Positions 1 to 10,550 of a stretch of DNA of 64,000 nucleotides are shown here, in pieces. The notes under the pieces were generated by a model. It worked only from the letters and a program-made list of their open reading frames with translations, was not told where the DNA came from and searched no databases. The translations under genes and the position numbers were made by a program. Source of the stretch: Rhea pennata (Eukaryota; Chordata; Aves; Rheiformes; Rheidae); contig NC_084682.1 of the NCBI RefSeq assembly GCF_028389875.1, positions 816,001 to 880,000 on the forward strand. Reading direction: 5' to 3'. Each line of letters begins with the position of its first letter. Position 1 is the stretch's first letter.

Positions 1-2148
1 TGCTGCTGCGGCGAGTGCAGCCACTGGAAAGCCGTCAGCGTCCTCTCCTCGATGCGAAACCGGCCTTCTCGCACGTACCTAAAAATAACAGCGAGAACGG
101 CTGAAATATTTATTAGCGCAGCAGTGTCAGGAGAGGGAGAGGCAGGGCCCGGGGAGCAGCGGGCTCAGAGAAGCTCTTCAGCCTGCGAGCCGGACGATCA
201 CCGTAGCGCGTTTTAAGGGCTGCAGGAAAGTCACAGATCTGCCACGAGCGCCCGCCCGCGCCGTCCTCAGTGCCGCGACCCGGCTAGCGTCTTTCCAGCG
301 GTATTCCAGACCCCAGGCCAGCGGCCGCGGCTTATTAAATAATCCCCAGTGATGAGCTCACGGTCTCAGTTAAAGCGGCGCGTGCCCTTCAGCGCAGGAG
401 CGCCCTGCCTGCTTCTGCCCGGCCCCCGGCGCTCGGACGCGTCCGCAGCCCGGCTCAGGCCCAGCAGCCGCCGGCGCCGCGCACGCCTCCCGCGCGCTGG
501 ACACGCCGCCAGCCGCGAGCAGCCGTGCACGCCGCTGCGGAGCGGCCCGCGCACGGCACACCTTTGTAACTTCACCTCTGGTGCGCATTTCGTTGGAAAA
601 AAGGAAGCCGAGAGGAAAGGGAAAAGAACTCGCGCTCCCTCCGAAGCCGGGGGCCGAGCCCCCGCCCGCCGCCCGTCCGAACTCCCCGGCCGTAGCCTGG
701 AGCCTCGCTGTCTCACGGCGAGGGCAGGACCCCTCGCTCCCAGCAGAAGTAAGGCAGAAGCACTCCTGGAGTTTCCCCGGCAGAGAAACGCTCCCTCCTA
801 ACTTCACTGCTCTAAGGGACGGAGCGCAGCGCGCTCCCAGGGCTGCCCTGCACGTGCCCCCTCTGCCAGGCCAGCGACGGGCAAACGGCTTTGGGAAAGG
901 ACGGAGGAGGGCTAGGCAGCAAGGACGGCAAAACAGCCAAGCCAAGCAGCATTAAAACTTTCCAGGTCTAAGCGTGCATTAAAAAAAAGAGCCCTGGACT
1001 GCCAAGGAATAAAAATAGAAAGAAGCAGAAGCAGCTTTAAATCTCCCTCGGGGACTGGCGCTCGGCTTGTTCACCCTGCGTTTGCCGGGCTGCAGCCCCC
1101 GGCGGGGCCCCAGCACCGGCCCTGGCTGTGCCGCTCACCTTGCGCCGGCACTGGGGAGCGGGACCCGGCCCCGGGCCCGGCTCCAGCGCTTACATAAGCA
1201 CGGCAGGGTTGTAACCCAGAAAGTCATCCCATTCACACCGCAGCACTACTACCGCATCCTGCTCAAAAGTCACACGCTCCGGACGTCACACACTACACTA
1301 TTAAAAATTAAAAATACAGAGAGAGCTCATTTCCCACGTCAGCCTGGCCCTGCCGCTCCCCACCTCGCTGCCGCAGCCGGCCTCGCCCGTGCGCCGAAGC
1401 CTGCGCGGTCTCAGCCTCCGCGACGCCTCGCCCCCCGAGGACCACCGCGAGCCTCCAGGACGTCCCGTGCACGTCCCCGAGACTTGCCAGTGGCAGCTAC
1501 AGCAGCGGCACCCGGGCGCCCACGTGCCCAGACACTGCCGTCCCCCCTTCTGCGGGGGTGATTTCCCAGCAGCGGGATGTCTCCTGACCCTCTCCTGCCT
1601 CTGCTGCACCCCGAACGCCCAAGGTCCCGCTGGGGCAGCGGCGACGCTTCAGGGCCCTTCGCAGCGTGGCAGCCGGCCCCGCACCGCGGACACGGCCGCC
1701 GCGGCACGCACCGGGGTGCTGGAGCGCGGACCCCGAAGCGCTCCGGCTGGGAGCCCCCTTTCGGCACGTCCCCCCCGGCCAAGGGGACCCTCCCCAGGCT
1801 GCAGCGCCCGGAACAGCCGCACGCACCTCTCCCCTCCCTGCACAACGCTCGCAGCCCCCCGGAGGACTTACCGCCCCCCCGACCCTCTCAACAGCCAGAA
1901 ACACTCGGGGCAGCTGCCGGGACCCCCGAGCCTCCCAAATGCCGGAGCACCCCCGGGACAGCCCTCACCATCCAGCGCCCGGGGCTCCCCAGCTCCTCCC
2001 CTGGGACCCCCACCCGGGACAGCCGCGGCCTCCCCCCCCGCCGGAACTGCAGCCCCCTCCCGCTGCGCCCCAGCCCGACCCCCCCGGGCAGGAGCCGGCC
2101 CGGAGCCCCCCGCAGTCCTCCCCCGGTCCCGGAGCCCCCAGCCCCGCA
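1..2148. other. CpG-dense region, no confirmed gene
   Basis: This stretch is rich in G, C and CpG, most strongly from 240-900 and 1060-2148. It looks like promoter-type or island DNA. Long open frames cross it on both strands (for example 1389-3404 plus and 1888-2826 minus). They are Pro/Arg/Gly/Ala-rich, overlap one another on opposite strands and resemble no family I recognise, so I read them as a composition effect. In the human arrangement RAP1GAP2 lies on this side of CCDC92B and is transcribed away from it, so this could be 5' regulatory DNA of that gene. I did not find the known RAP1GAP2 N-terminal coding sequence here. Confidence 0.5.
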
Positions 2149-2153
2149 CTCAC

Positions 2154-2203
2154 CAGCGCACCAGCTCCCAGCGCCGCTCGCCCGCCGCCTTCCCCGAGGC
2201 CAT
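2154..2203 (-). CDS. candidate first coding exon of an unidentified minus-strand gene
   Basis: On the minus strand an ATG at 2203-2201 opens a 50-nt stretch encoding MASGKAAGERRWELVR plus two further bases. It ends exactly at a perfect GTGAGT donor (plus-strand ACTCAC at 2148-2153). The ATG sits just downstream of a GC-rich, Sp1-type block at 2210-2480, as expected for a CpG-island first exon. I do not recognise the protein. By synteny the nearest minus-strand gene should be RAP1GAP2, but these residues do not match its known N-termini, so it could be an alternative first exon, another gene or chance. No second exon can be seen in the window. Confidence 0.3.
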
Positions 2204-2209
2204 GGTGCC

Positions 2210-2480
2210 GGTGCCGGTGCCGGGGGCGCGGCCGAGCCCCGGCGGCCCCGCGGCGGGGCGGGGCGGCACCGCACGGCACGGCACGGCACGGCACGGGCCG
2301 GCACCGCCACCGCCCGGCCCAGCCCGACCCGGCACCGCCACCGGCCCCGCCCGGCCCCGCCCAGCAAGCCCGGCACGGCCCCGCCCGGCACGGCACGGCC
2401 CGGCACCGCCGCCGCCCGCCACCACCCTGCCCGGCCCGGCCCGGCCCGGCCCGCGGCGGGGGCGCACGGCGGCTCGGTGG
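2210..2480. promoter_or_regulatory. GC-box-rich block with GGCAC and CCCGG short repeats
   Basis: Short tandem motifs (GGCAC repeats near 2265-2300, CCCGG/GCCCG repeats near 2420-2450) and many CCCCGCCC-type GC boxes lie directly upstream, in the minus-strand sense, of the candidate exon at 2203-2154. This is typical of a CpG-island core promoter. The direction of transcription is inferred only from the adjacent ATG and splice donor. Confidence 0.4.
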
Positions 2481-3499
2481 CCTCCTCGAGCGCCGGGGCC
2501 TCCCTGGCGTTTCCGAGACGCTCCTTCCCCTTGTCCTGCAGCGGGAAAACACCCGAGACGCCTGGCAGGAGCTCTAGTGCCGGTTCCAAACCCGGGCCCG
2601 TTTCTGCTGCATAACCCGTCGCACACGGCCGCTTCCCCACGCGAGCGGTTTCGAAGGCCGCACGGCGCTTGCCCGCGTGCCGGCCGTGCTCACCGGCAGA
2701 CGTCCAACACGTTCGGCTTCGCAGACGTAACTTTTCAGAGAGCAGTCCCCCGCCGACTAGCTGTATTCCCTCGCAGAATGACGTCCGCAGGGAAACGTGC
2801 ATGTTCCAGCCTCCAGGCTTCAGCAAGTCTGAACAAAGTATCGGGAAGTCCTTTGGGAACAGTCGCAGGTGGAGGCGGAGGCAGAAACTGGCCCCCGCCG
2901 CCTGCCCCTCTGCACCCTGCCCGGCCCCGCCGACGCTCGCCTGCGCCGTTCCCCGAACGACGGGCGCCGGCGGTCACGCCACGAAGGCCGGGGCGGGCGC
3001 TCGAGAGCGGGATTTACCCCATGCACACTGATTATGTCGCCTGCCGTTGCTCATCCTTGAAAATGAATAATCCAGCAGAATTTGCATACTTGTTGTCTAT
3101 GAATGTGAAGATGAAAATTATACTTCTCTGGACCCAAGGCCGAGTGAGTCACGACTTCCACTTTGAAGTCCTGGGAGCTGCTTGGTGTATTTCAGTTACA
3201 GACGACCCACTGTGTTTAGCAAACAAACTGGAAGTATATTTAGAAAATATTTCGAGGAGCTTTGACTCATGCTGGAAGCGATTTCTCCAAAGTGATGTTC
3301 CAGGCCTAAATCCTAGATTTCTAAACTTTAAGAATATAATTGCACAACTCTACATTTCTCAGATGCTTTACTCACAGTGCATCAGCTTCGTTTACATTAA
3401 ATAACATTAATTCCTCAAGTAAGTACCTATTATTGGTAATTGTGGCCTCCTATTCTTGCAGGACCCAAATACATCCAAAACTCATTAATGCATTTCTCT

Positions 3500-3620
3500 C
3501 AGCAGCACCCTTGTTGAGAAGGAAAGTGATGCTCTGTCCATTTTGCCAAGAGAGGCCAAGTGGCTTTCTCAAGGTCACATAAGAGGATGTTAACAGCAAA
3601 ACCGGGGATTCAGCCAGGAG
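3500..3620 (-). repeat. MIR-like SINE relic (reverse orientation)
   Basis: The segment reads like the reverse complement of a MIR core: gccaagtggctttctcaagg followed by tcacataagagg and a cggggattcag tail. This corresponds to the MIR signature of a gaggcccagagaggttaag-type stretch and a caaggtcacac-type stretch ending in a ccgggattc-like box. It is divergent, so the assignment is by eye only. Confidence 0.5.
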
Positions 3621-6600
3621 GGCTTGAAACGTTTAGGCAGCGACCTATCCTGTGGAGGGAGCCGCCTTCTCTTTCAAATTATGGGCAGAAGACTGAAAAG
3701 AAACAACCTGCCCAAACAGGCTGCTTCCATGCAGTCCGCAGCGCCTCACCCCCAGGCCCCCCCGGCCTCTCTGAGACGGATCCGCCGCGTTAGGGCACTT
3801 GCCGGAGAGCTGGGAGCCCGCTCCCTGAGCAGAGAGGAGGCTCTCGCGGGGCCGTGGCCAGGGCCTTCTCCTGACCACATAGCTGGATGCTTCGGCTGAA
3901 TTTGTCATCAGGAAATTGTTTGTACTGAAATAATCAGATTTAATGAGCCCAAGAGCAAGTGAGATCACATCTCAGCGAGTCTCTGTTATCAGTTGCCTGC
4001 AGACTTCAGGAAACAGCTCTGCAGTAGTTTGATATTTTTCATGATCAGAATCAGAGCTCAGGGCAGATGTAAATAATTTGATCTCCATTCTGCAAAACCT
4101 GATGCTCATGCTTAATTTCCTACCTTGTAAGCCCAAGAAGAGTTTCGGTCCCAATGGACCGGCCTGAGCTCATCCCTAGCTGCCCCCAGACATTGCAGGG
4201 AGACATTCACCGGCGACGCTGCATCCCTGGCAGGATACAACCACGGCCGGGGCCTAGCTCAGGGAGCCCCCCGCGCCCAGGACGCCCATCGCTCATCTTT
4301 CATCCTCAGCTCCTCGCCACTGCTCAGCTCTGCTGCAGGAGGCCAGGGGTGGGATGGCAGCGAGGGGCCCATGCGGGGACCTGGGCTCGGAGTCACGCCA
4401 AAGGAGGGGACGCAGGACAGGACAAGCCTCTCCTTTCCTCCCCTAAATCATGGGAAGTGACCCACCCCTATTTCATCACATCCAAGTTTTTTGTAGACCT
4501 GGGAAATTCAAAGAATAAACTCAACTTTTTATTTTGGAAAAAAAAAGAAAAAGAAAGTAAGTTCTAATACAATAGGAAATAAGAAAAATGGAATAATGTT
4601 CACATAACAAATACATGGTAATGTATCAGGCATCTTTTCGTCTGCTCCGTTGTGCTACCAAAGCCCTGTTGGTTTCAGCTGGGGTCTCTCTTCAGGGCCA
4701 GCATCCCAAAAAAAGGCTGTAAGATTTGGCCCATTATTTCCCCAAGCTTGTCCAGTTCAGCTGGGCAGCACGCGAGGGTGCGACCAGCCATAGGAAGCCA
4801 CCCTCTCCTGTCCCCCTCTGCCCCAGCATTGCTCAGGAAAACTGTGTCCATCATCTTCGTGAGCTGTGCAAAGCAACGTCTCTTTGAAGAACAACAAATT
4901 GAATTATTTAGCTCAAGCAAATATCCTTGCAAGTCTCTGATATTTTCCAGTCCCAATGGAAATGTTAAGCTAATGTTAAATTTATCAAAACCCTCCGGCT
5001 TTTAGCCCTGCACTACTTTAAGGAGCTTCTTATTACATTCCTCAAAGCAATTAAAAGACACACACACACACAACTCAATTAGGCTGAAAAAATAATATTT
5101 GCGACAAAGTTAAACTCACATTTTTAAATTAAATGCAGAAATTCTCTTAATAAGCAATCTAGGGGGAGAGGAAAGCAGTGATCTGAAAATATTCTATGCA
5201 TTTGGTCTGGAAGGGTACCTGAAGGCATGCTTAATGCAAGTGCATAGGTGCATGCACGCTTATGCTGGGAACAGAGGGGATTTTTTTTCCAGTATTAGTC
5301 GCTTTCGGAATGAACTGATTAAACGCCTTCATTTAATCGGAGCCTTGCTCTCAGAGGCTCATAGTCCTCATCTGCTTCCATAGCTGCTAGTAAGAGGGAT
5401 TTATGTATTCAGGAGTGACCTGAATTGCTGCCTGGGTGCCTGTTTCCCTGCACTGATCAGAAGGCCAGTGCACGAGGACCGCGGTCTTTCCTCGCGCCTC
5501 CCGGGCGCCGGCGGGCTCCTCGGCCCGGGCGATGCGCGGAGCCGAGGGTGTGCAAGCGCCGGACGCCGCCGCGATAACCGGGGCTGATGCCGCTAGAGGT
5601 CAGTGTCAGGTAAGGAGCCCTGCACGCGCCGGACAGCGGGCCTGCGCGCAGGCCCCGGTGCTGGCTGAGCTGCTGTTAACAGCCAGGACACCTCTTTAGA
5701 TGCTTTTAGTGTCTGTTGTCCTTTCTATGAGACGGCTTCTAAAAAGAAAAAAAAAAAAAAAAAAGCCGTGAGTCTCTGCAACAAAACCCAGCTGAGGGCG
5801 AGGAGCCGGATGGGTGGGTCCGGAGAGAGGTGGGTTCCCAGGTACGGCCCCCGCTGCACCCCGCGCTGGCAGCCGGGCTCTCCGGGCCGGGGCAAGACTC
5901 TTGGTGGTCCCAGTGCCCGCCGGCGTGTCGGCGCGGTTCCTGCCGGCAGCGTGCGGATCGCCCCTGTTTCAAGCGGCACTGCAGTCCGACATCACCGGGG
6001 TGGGACAGGCAGGGAGCAGGCCGGCTCTGCCGGCTGGGCTCCGCAAGGCCGGTCCCGGCGCCGAGGGAAGCTTTGCACGGAGCTGATCACAGCACACCGT
6101 CTGGCAGCAGAGACTCTGTAACTTCCTGACGCTGAAATGGCATTTCCAGCTATCTCTGACAGTTTGTTTTTATTCCCTTCAAAGCCTGGAGGAGAAGAAA
6201 AGGTGTCAAAAGATTAAAGGCTGCCACACACTTATTAGAAGGTGTCTCAGCATAATTATTTGGGTATTCACTGGCAGATGGCAGCGCACAACCAAGTTCA
6301 TTGTGCTCCTCTGCTCCGAGGCGCAGGTTTTGTGCTAACACTTTATAAAGGTAAATTTCCCTCATTACGTTGATCATAAGCTGTCAGTGGAGCAGCTCCC
6401 AGCTCTCAGCGTGAGGAGGGGGATGGCGCAGGGTCACCGCCTGACAGCGGGTGCAGAAGATCACAGTCACTGGAGGCATCAGCTGAGTGGCATGAGTGGC
6501 ACTGAGGCATGAGCTGGAACATATCCCAGGCAAAAAAGCTGAAATCCAGCTCGTTCAGAGCTAAAGGCTGCCAGTTAAACCAGTTCGCTGTGTAATGGCG

Positions 6601-7984
6601 TGTGTGAGAGAGAGGTTATTAGTATTAACAGCATCTGTGCGCGGTGGCTGAATCCGAGCTGCTGGGTAATCGCTACAGAGGCAATGTGCTTTATCCACGT
6701 GCTATTCTGGGTGCAGAGGGTGCATTGTATTCCACTGCCTTCCCTCTCTCCAGCGTGATCGTATCCCGGAGCAATGACCTCATTTAAAGAGGCAGCTGTC
6801 TGTCCCTGAATGTCTGACCTTGATCGTTCGCAGGCTTGTCTTTTAGTCAGTGGAAAATCAATGAAAAATGTACAAATCTGGTGAAACATGATGCACTCTG
6901 AAATCACCCTATGCATTTCTACCCCTCCCCCTTCCCTCCCAGTCTTTAATTCCCTGCTTCTAAAATAAGCTAAGTGTTAGGGGAAGTGAAAGCGAGACAT
7001 TAAAACCAACACCCCCACAAAAACATGGCTAACTCCGCAGCGAGATGGACAAATGACATCTTGGCAAGTGTTGATCTGATGATTACAAATGGAGGAGAGG
7101 TGATCCCAGTGAGACAACACTTCTCTGAATAGGAAAGTCTATACTCTCTCAAAAATCCATCACCTCATAACAACTTGTCATTCCAGAAAGAACTCATTTT
7201 TTATGAGAAACCAGTCTGGAGGAGATCTACACAGGAGTCAGCATGAATGAGTGAGCATTAGGAGGCACTGAAGCTCTCAAATACACTTGCTAGGGCCTTA
7301 AGCAGAGATGTTTGAATAATTCATTGCAGATCAGGAACCTGCATGTGCACATATGGGTGTGTAGATCACTCACCTTTTCTCCCAGTTTGATGACTCCTGT
7401 TTTAGTGTAAATGTAACTCACTCTTCATAGAAGAATCCTGATTCCAAGCTCAGCCTTCCTCTGCCAGCAGTCTGCACCATGCCATGCTGTACCATGCCAG
7501 TTTGCATCAGGTAAAGATCCAATTGTCTCACCGTTAATAAACAGGGATGTTACAAACCTATCACATTACATCTAGACCACTTTCCTTTCTGCCTAACTAC
7601 TCTGAGACTTAAATTAAACTGCTTTCCATATTACCACATGCTTTGTTATAACTTCAGTATTAGATCAAAAGTCTGAAACATCCAAGGGCAAACATGGACA
7701 AGGAAAGACAAAAGGGTACCACAGGCAGCATCCTGCAGGTCACCCAGGTTTGTCCAACTGACCTCATAACCCTCTCACATGCTATTTTTTGTGCTACGTT
7801 GTGTGCAAGTAATGGTAGGAAGAACACTGGAGACTGATACACACAGAACAGCAGCAGTTTTAATATGAGGGTGACAGCACAGTCCGGCTGAGCACCTGAC
7901 TGCAAACACTGCAAACTCTGTAGCAGATTCTGGAATAAGACTGAAATCAGCAGCTGATCAGCAGACATGCAGGGAGGACTCTAC

Positions 7985-8095
7985 CATTTCCCTCTGTTCC
8001 TTCACCACCATGTGACATGGAACATGCCACTTCATCTAAGGTTCCCCTGCTGTAAAACAGACATAATGAATCTTTGAAAGTTGAGTCCCAGCTGC
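7985..8095 (+). repeat. MIR-like SINE relic
   Basis: The run containing ccacttcatctaaggttccc and ctgctgtaaaacagacataa resembles the MIR 3' half (cttaacctct...cagtttcctc...ctgtaaaatggg...ataat). It is strongly diverged and could be chance similarity. Confidence 0.35.
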
Positions 8096-8538
8096 TCCGG
8101 ATATAACAAATGAAAGGGCATGGAGAATTATTAACTACTGTCCTCTAACTATCTGAGTAAACAACCTTTCCTCATCACCTCTTCGACCATAGCTTCTGGG
8201 AAGCTTTTTTATAAACTCTTTCTACCCACTGACTTCCTCACTGAAAATGTTACTGTCTCGCATTTAACTTGCCCTCCCTCTTTGAACTGTGCTAATACCG
8301 AAAAGTCCACAAGAGATACAAACATGGCTCATTTTCCAACAGATGTTGAGTTCCCCAGCTTTTTTGCCTGATGCAAAATGGCTCCCTTTACTCAGGCCTT
8401 AATTGAAGGAAGCACTGGCTGCCCGGGACATTTCTGAGTGTATTTCCGTGGCTGATGCTCTCGGGGGCTGCAGCTCACCTGGCCTGCAGCGGCCGGGCCG
8501 AGCGCGGCGGCCGCCGCAGCGCTGCGCGGGCTGGCGGC

Positions 8539-8594
8539 CCTCAGCACCGCGGACAGCGCCCGCGGCCCTCAGCACCGCGGACAGCGCCCGCGGG
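8539..8594. repeat. 28-bp tandem duplication
   Basis: A 28-bp unit starting ggccctcagcaccgcggaca occurs twice head to tail immediately before the 38-bp minisatellite. It lies at the left edge of the 8.4-9.8 kb CpG island. Confidence 0.85.
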
Positions 8595-8632
8595 AGCCCT
8601 GCGCGGCCGGGGCAGAGCCTGGGCCCGGGGCG

Positions 8633-9218
8633 GGGGTCCCCGGGGGAGCGGGGCCCCGGCCCCGGTGCGGGGGGTCCCCGGGGGAGCGGAGCCCCGGCCC
8701 CGGTGCGGGGGGTCCCCGGGGGAGCGGAGCCCCGGCCCCGGTGCGGGGGGTCCCCGGGGGAGCGGAGCTCCGGCCCCGGTGCGGGGGGTCCCCGGGGGAG
8801 CGGGGCCCCGGCCCCGGTGCGAGGGGGTCCCCAGGGGAGCAGAGCTCCGGCCCCGGTGCGGGGGGTCCCCGGGGGAGCGGAGCTCCGGCCCCGGTGCGGG
8901 GGGTCCCCGGGGGAGCGGGGCCCCGGCCCCGGTGCGGGGGGTCCCCGGGGGAGCAGAGCTCCGGCCCCGGTGCGGGGGGTCCCCGGGGGAGCGGAGCTCC
9001 GGCCCCGGTGCGAGGGGGTCCCCGGGGGAGCGGGGCCCCGGCCCCGGTGCGGGGGGTCCCCGGGGGAGCAGAGCTCCGGCCCCGGTGCGGGGGGTCCCCG
9101 GGGGAGCGGAGCTCCGGCCCCGGTGCGAGGGGGTCCCCGGGGGAGCGGAGCTCCGGCCCCGGTGCGGGGGGTCCCCGGGGGAGCGGGGCCCCGGCCCCGG
9201 TGCAGGGGGGTCCCCACG
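8633..9218. repeat. 38-bp G-rich minisatellite, about 15 copies
   Basis: A 38-bp unit begins GGGGTCCCCGGGGGAGCGG and ends in GGCCCCGGTGCGG. It repeats about 15 times, with occasional 39-bp units where GCGG becomes GCGAG. Point variants alternate between copies (gagcggagccc, gagcggggccc, gagcagagctcc). The period is not a multiple of three, so each reading frame cycles through all three peptide versions. This explains long Gly/Pro/Arg open frames in every frame; they are not evidence of a gene. Runs of four to six G on either strand make G-quadruplex formation likely. The array sits within a CpG island just upstream of the candidate CCDC92B exon at 9507. Confidence 0.95.
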
Positions 9219-9229
9219 GCGCCGGGGCC

Positions 9230-9800
9230 CGCGCCGCAGGGGGGAGCTCGGCGCGCGCAGGAGGCTCCGCGGGCGCCTGTCGCGGCCCCCGCCCGGCTCG
9301 GCTCGGCTCGGCTCGGCGCGGCTCGGCGCGGCGCGGCGCCCCGGCGGAGCTCCCCAGTTCCGGTCACGTTGCTGCCTGTTTACGGCGCGGCTCCGGCGGG
9401 CGGCGGCGGGGCCGGGCCGGGCGAGGCGGGGCCGCCGCAGGCAGCGCGGGCAGCGCGGGAGCCCGGCCCCGCGGCCCGGCCCGGCCCGGCCCGGCCCGGC
9501 CGCCCCATGACGCCCAGCGGGCGCCCGGCGGGGCCCCGCCGCTCCCCCCAGGTAAGGGACCGCGGCCGCGCCGGGCGGGGCGCTGCGGGCGGAGCCGGGG
9601 GCGGCGAGCGCGGGGCGGCCGCGGGGCCGGGCGCAGCGGAGCCGCCCGCGGGCTCCGGCAGGCGGATCCGCGCTGCAGGGGCGCGGGAGCGAGCGCGGAC
9701 CCAGCGCCGTCGGCGGGGATGCGCCGCGCGGCGCTGCGCGGCGCTGCGCGGCGAGCGAGGCGGGGGGCGTCCCCGGTGAAGGGTCTGCCTGGCGCGCGGG
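9230..9800 (+). promoter_or_regulatory. CpG island, candidate upstream promoter of CCDC92B
   Basis: This is very dense CpG sequence with GGCTC/GGCGC short repeats (9297-9345) and GCCCG repeats (9475-9500). It surrounds a plus-strand ATG and a CAG|GTAAGG splice donor at 9551/9552. It is the nearest strong island upstream of the first confirmed CCDC92B coding exon that carries such a donor. Assignment to CCDC92B is inferred from strand and compatible splice phase; no transcript evidence is available here. Confidence 0.45.
9507..9551 (+). CDS. CCDC92B: candidate alternative 5' coding exon of CCDC92B
   Basis: ATG at 9507 opens 15 codons (MTPSGRPAGPRRSPQ) that stop exactly at a consensus donor, CAG|GTAAGG, in phase 0. 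The first confirmed exon of CCDC92B begins after an acceptor at 16164. Its eight codons before the family-like start (AWTVNLVA, 16165-16188) are open in phase 0, so splicing 9551 to 16165 gives an uninterrupted 221-residue protein. The ATG context is poor (C at -3, A at +4), whereas the ATG at 16189 has G at -3 and +4. Even if this exon is transcribed, scanning ribosomes may therefore start at 16189 and the exon may serve as 5'UTR. Confidence 0.4.
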
Positions 9801-10414
9801 CGGGGGGAGCTTTTCCTCCCGAAGTTGCCCAGAACCCTTGCCCGGTCTTTTCTGCAAGTTGCCTCACTCTGCACGTAACCGCTGGCGGCTCATTTCCTCT
9901 TCTTTCGCCGTGGAAAAGCAGTCTAGAGCACAGCAAGGCTCCCTGCTTGTTCTCTCCCGGTAGTCACGGAGTTAAGTATCTGTAGAGGGGCTCTGCTGGG
10001 GATGAGGGAGCTCTGCCACGAAATTTCCCAAGCGCAGGATCACGCCACGGGGATCACCCACTCAAGATTATGACTGACGCAAAGTGTTGATTGCGGGCCA
10101 AATCCTGACCCTGACGGTGAGCTGAATCCATAGTTAATTCCACTGAAGCCAGCAGGAGAAAACACGGCCTTGCTTTCAGCGGTTGCAACCAAATGAAAAG
10201 CTTTAGAGTTGGCTATTAGTCAGCCTCTTGTGTTCAGAGAATTGCTAGAAAACATAATAATTTATAATCAACATCTGCATTGATTTAGTCTTTAAATAGA
10301 TACTGGCAGATAATTAGTAGCCAATAGGATTTTGAGTGTAATTCTGCCTCTATTGAAATCAAGGAAGGTTTTCCACTGACTTTCCCAAGGCCAAGATTTC
10401 ACCTCTGTTTTCTG

Positions 10415-10550
10415 TTCCTGGCATTGCCACTGTCTCTGTGACCTTCTGCAAGTTTCTTGGCTTTCTTCTGCCTTATTCTCCTCACCTTTAAAAGGATGCC
10501 TGCTTCATGACATTGTTGCAAAGTTTAACATACATGCTTGTATTCTTTAA
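10415..10550 (+). repeat. MIR-like SINE relic
   Basis: The order of blocks follows the MIR consensus: ctgtctctgtgaccttctgc, then caagtttcttgg, cttattctcctcacctttaa, then gacattgttgcaaagtttaa. This matches the usual tgtgaccttgggcaagt, cctcatctgtaaaa and gttgttgtgagg-type boxes. Divergence is high, consistent with an old amniote insertion. Confidence 0.55.

Larger units (their letters stand above)
2700..8400. other. non-coding interval between CpG islands
   Basis: Base composition becomes ordinary and AT-richer after about 3020. I see no supported exon. Contents: a reverse-oriented MIR-like relic at 3500-3620, a short CA repeat at 5057-5072, a small CpG patch at 5470-5660, an A-rich tract at 5741-5764, a second CpG-enriched patch at 5800-6080, and another MIR-like relic at 7985-8095. 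Functional non-coding elements may exist but cannot be recognised without comparison to other species. Confidence 0.6.

Noticed and set aside
1389-3404. 671-codon plus-strand frame extending from the CpG island into AT-richer DNA
   Set aside because: The first part is GC composition. The last 130 codons in normal DNA are less expected by chance, but have no recognisable motif and run through likely non-coding sequence; a cross-species codon-conservation test would decide.
5587-5609. Short ATG exon (MPLEVSV) ending at CAG|GTAAGG in a small CpG patch
   Set aside because: It leaves phase 2, which does not fit the phase-0 CCDC92B exon at 16165, and nothing else supports it. It could at most be a non-coding 5' exon.
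8399-9985. Long Gly/Pro/Arg open frames of 300-460 codons on both strands
   Set aside because: They are translations of the 38-bp minisatellite and flanking CpG island in every frame, with no family resemblance.
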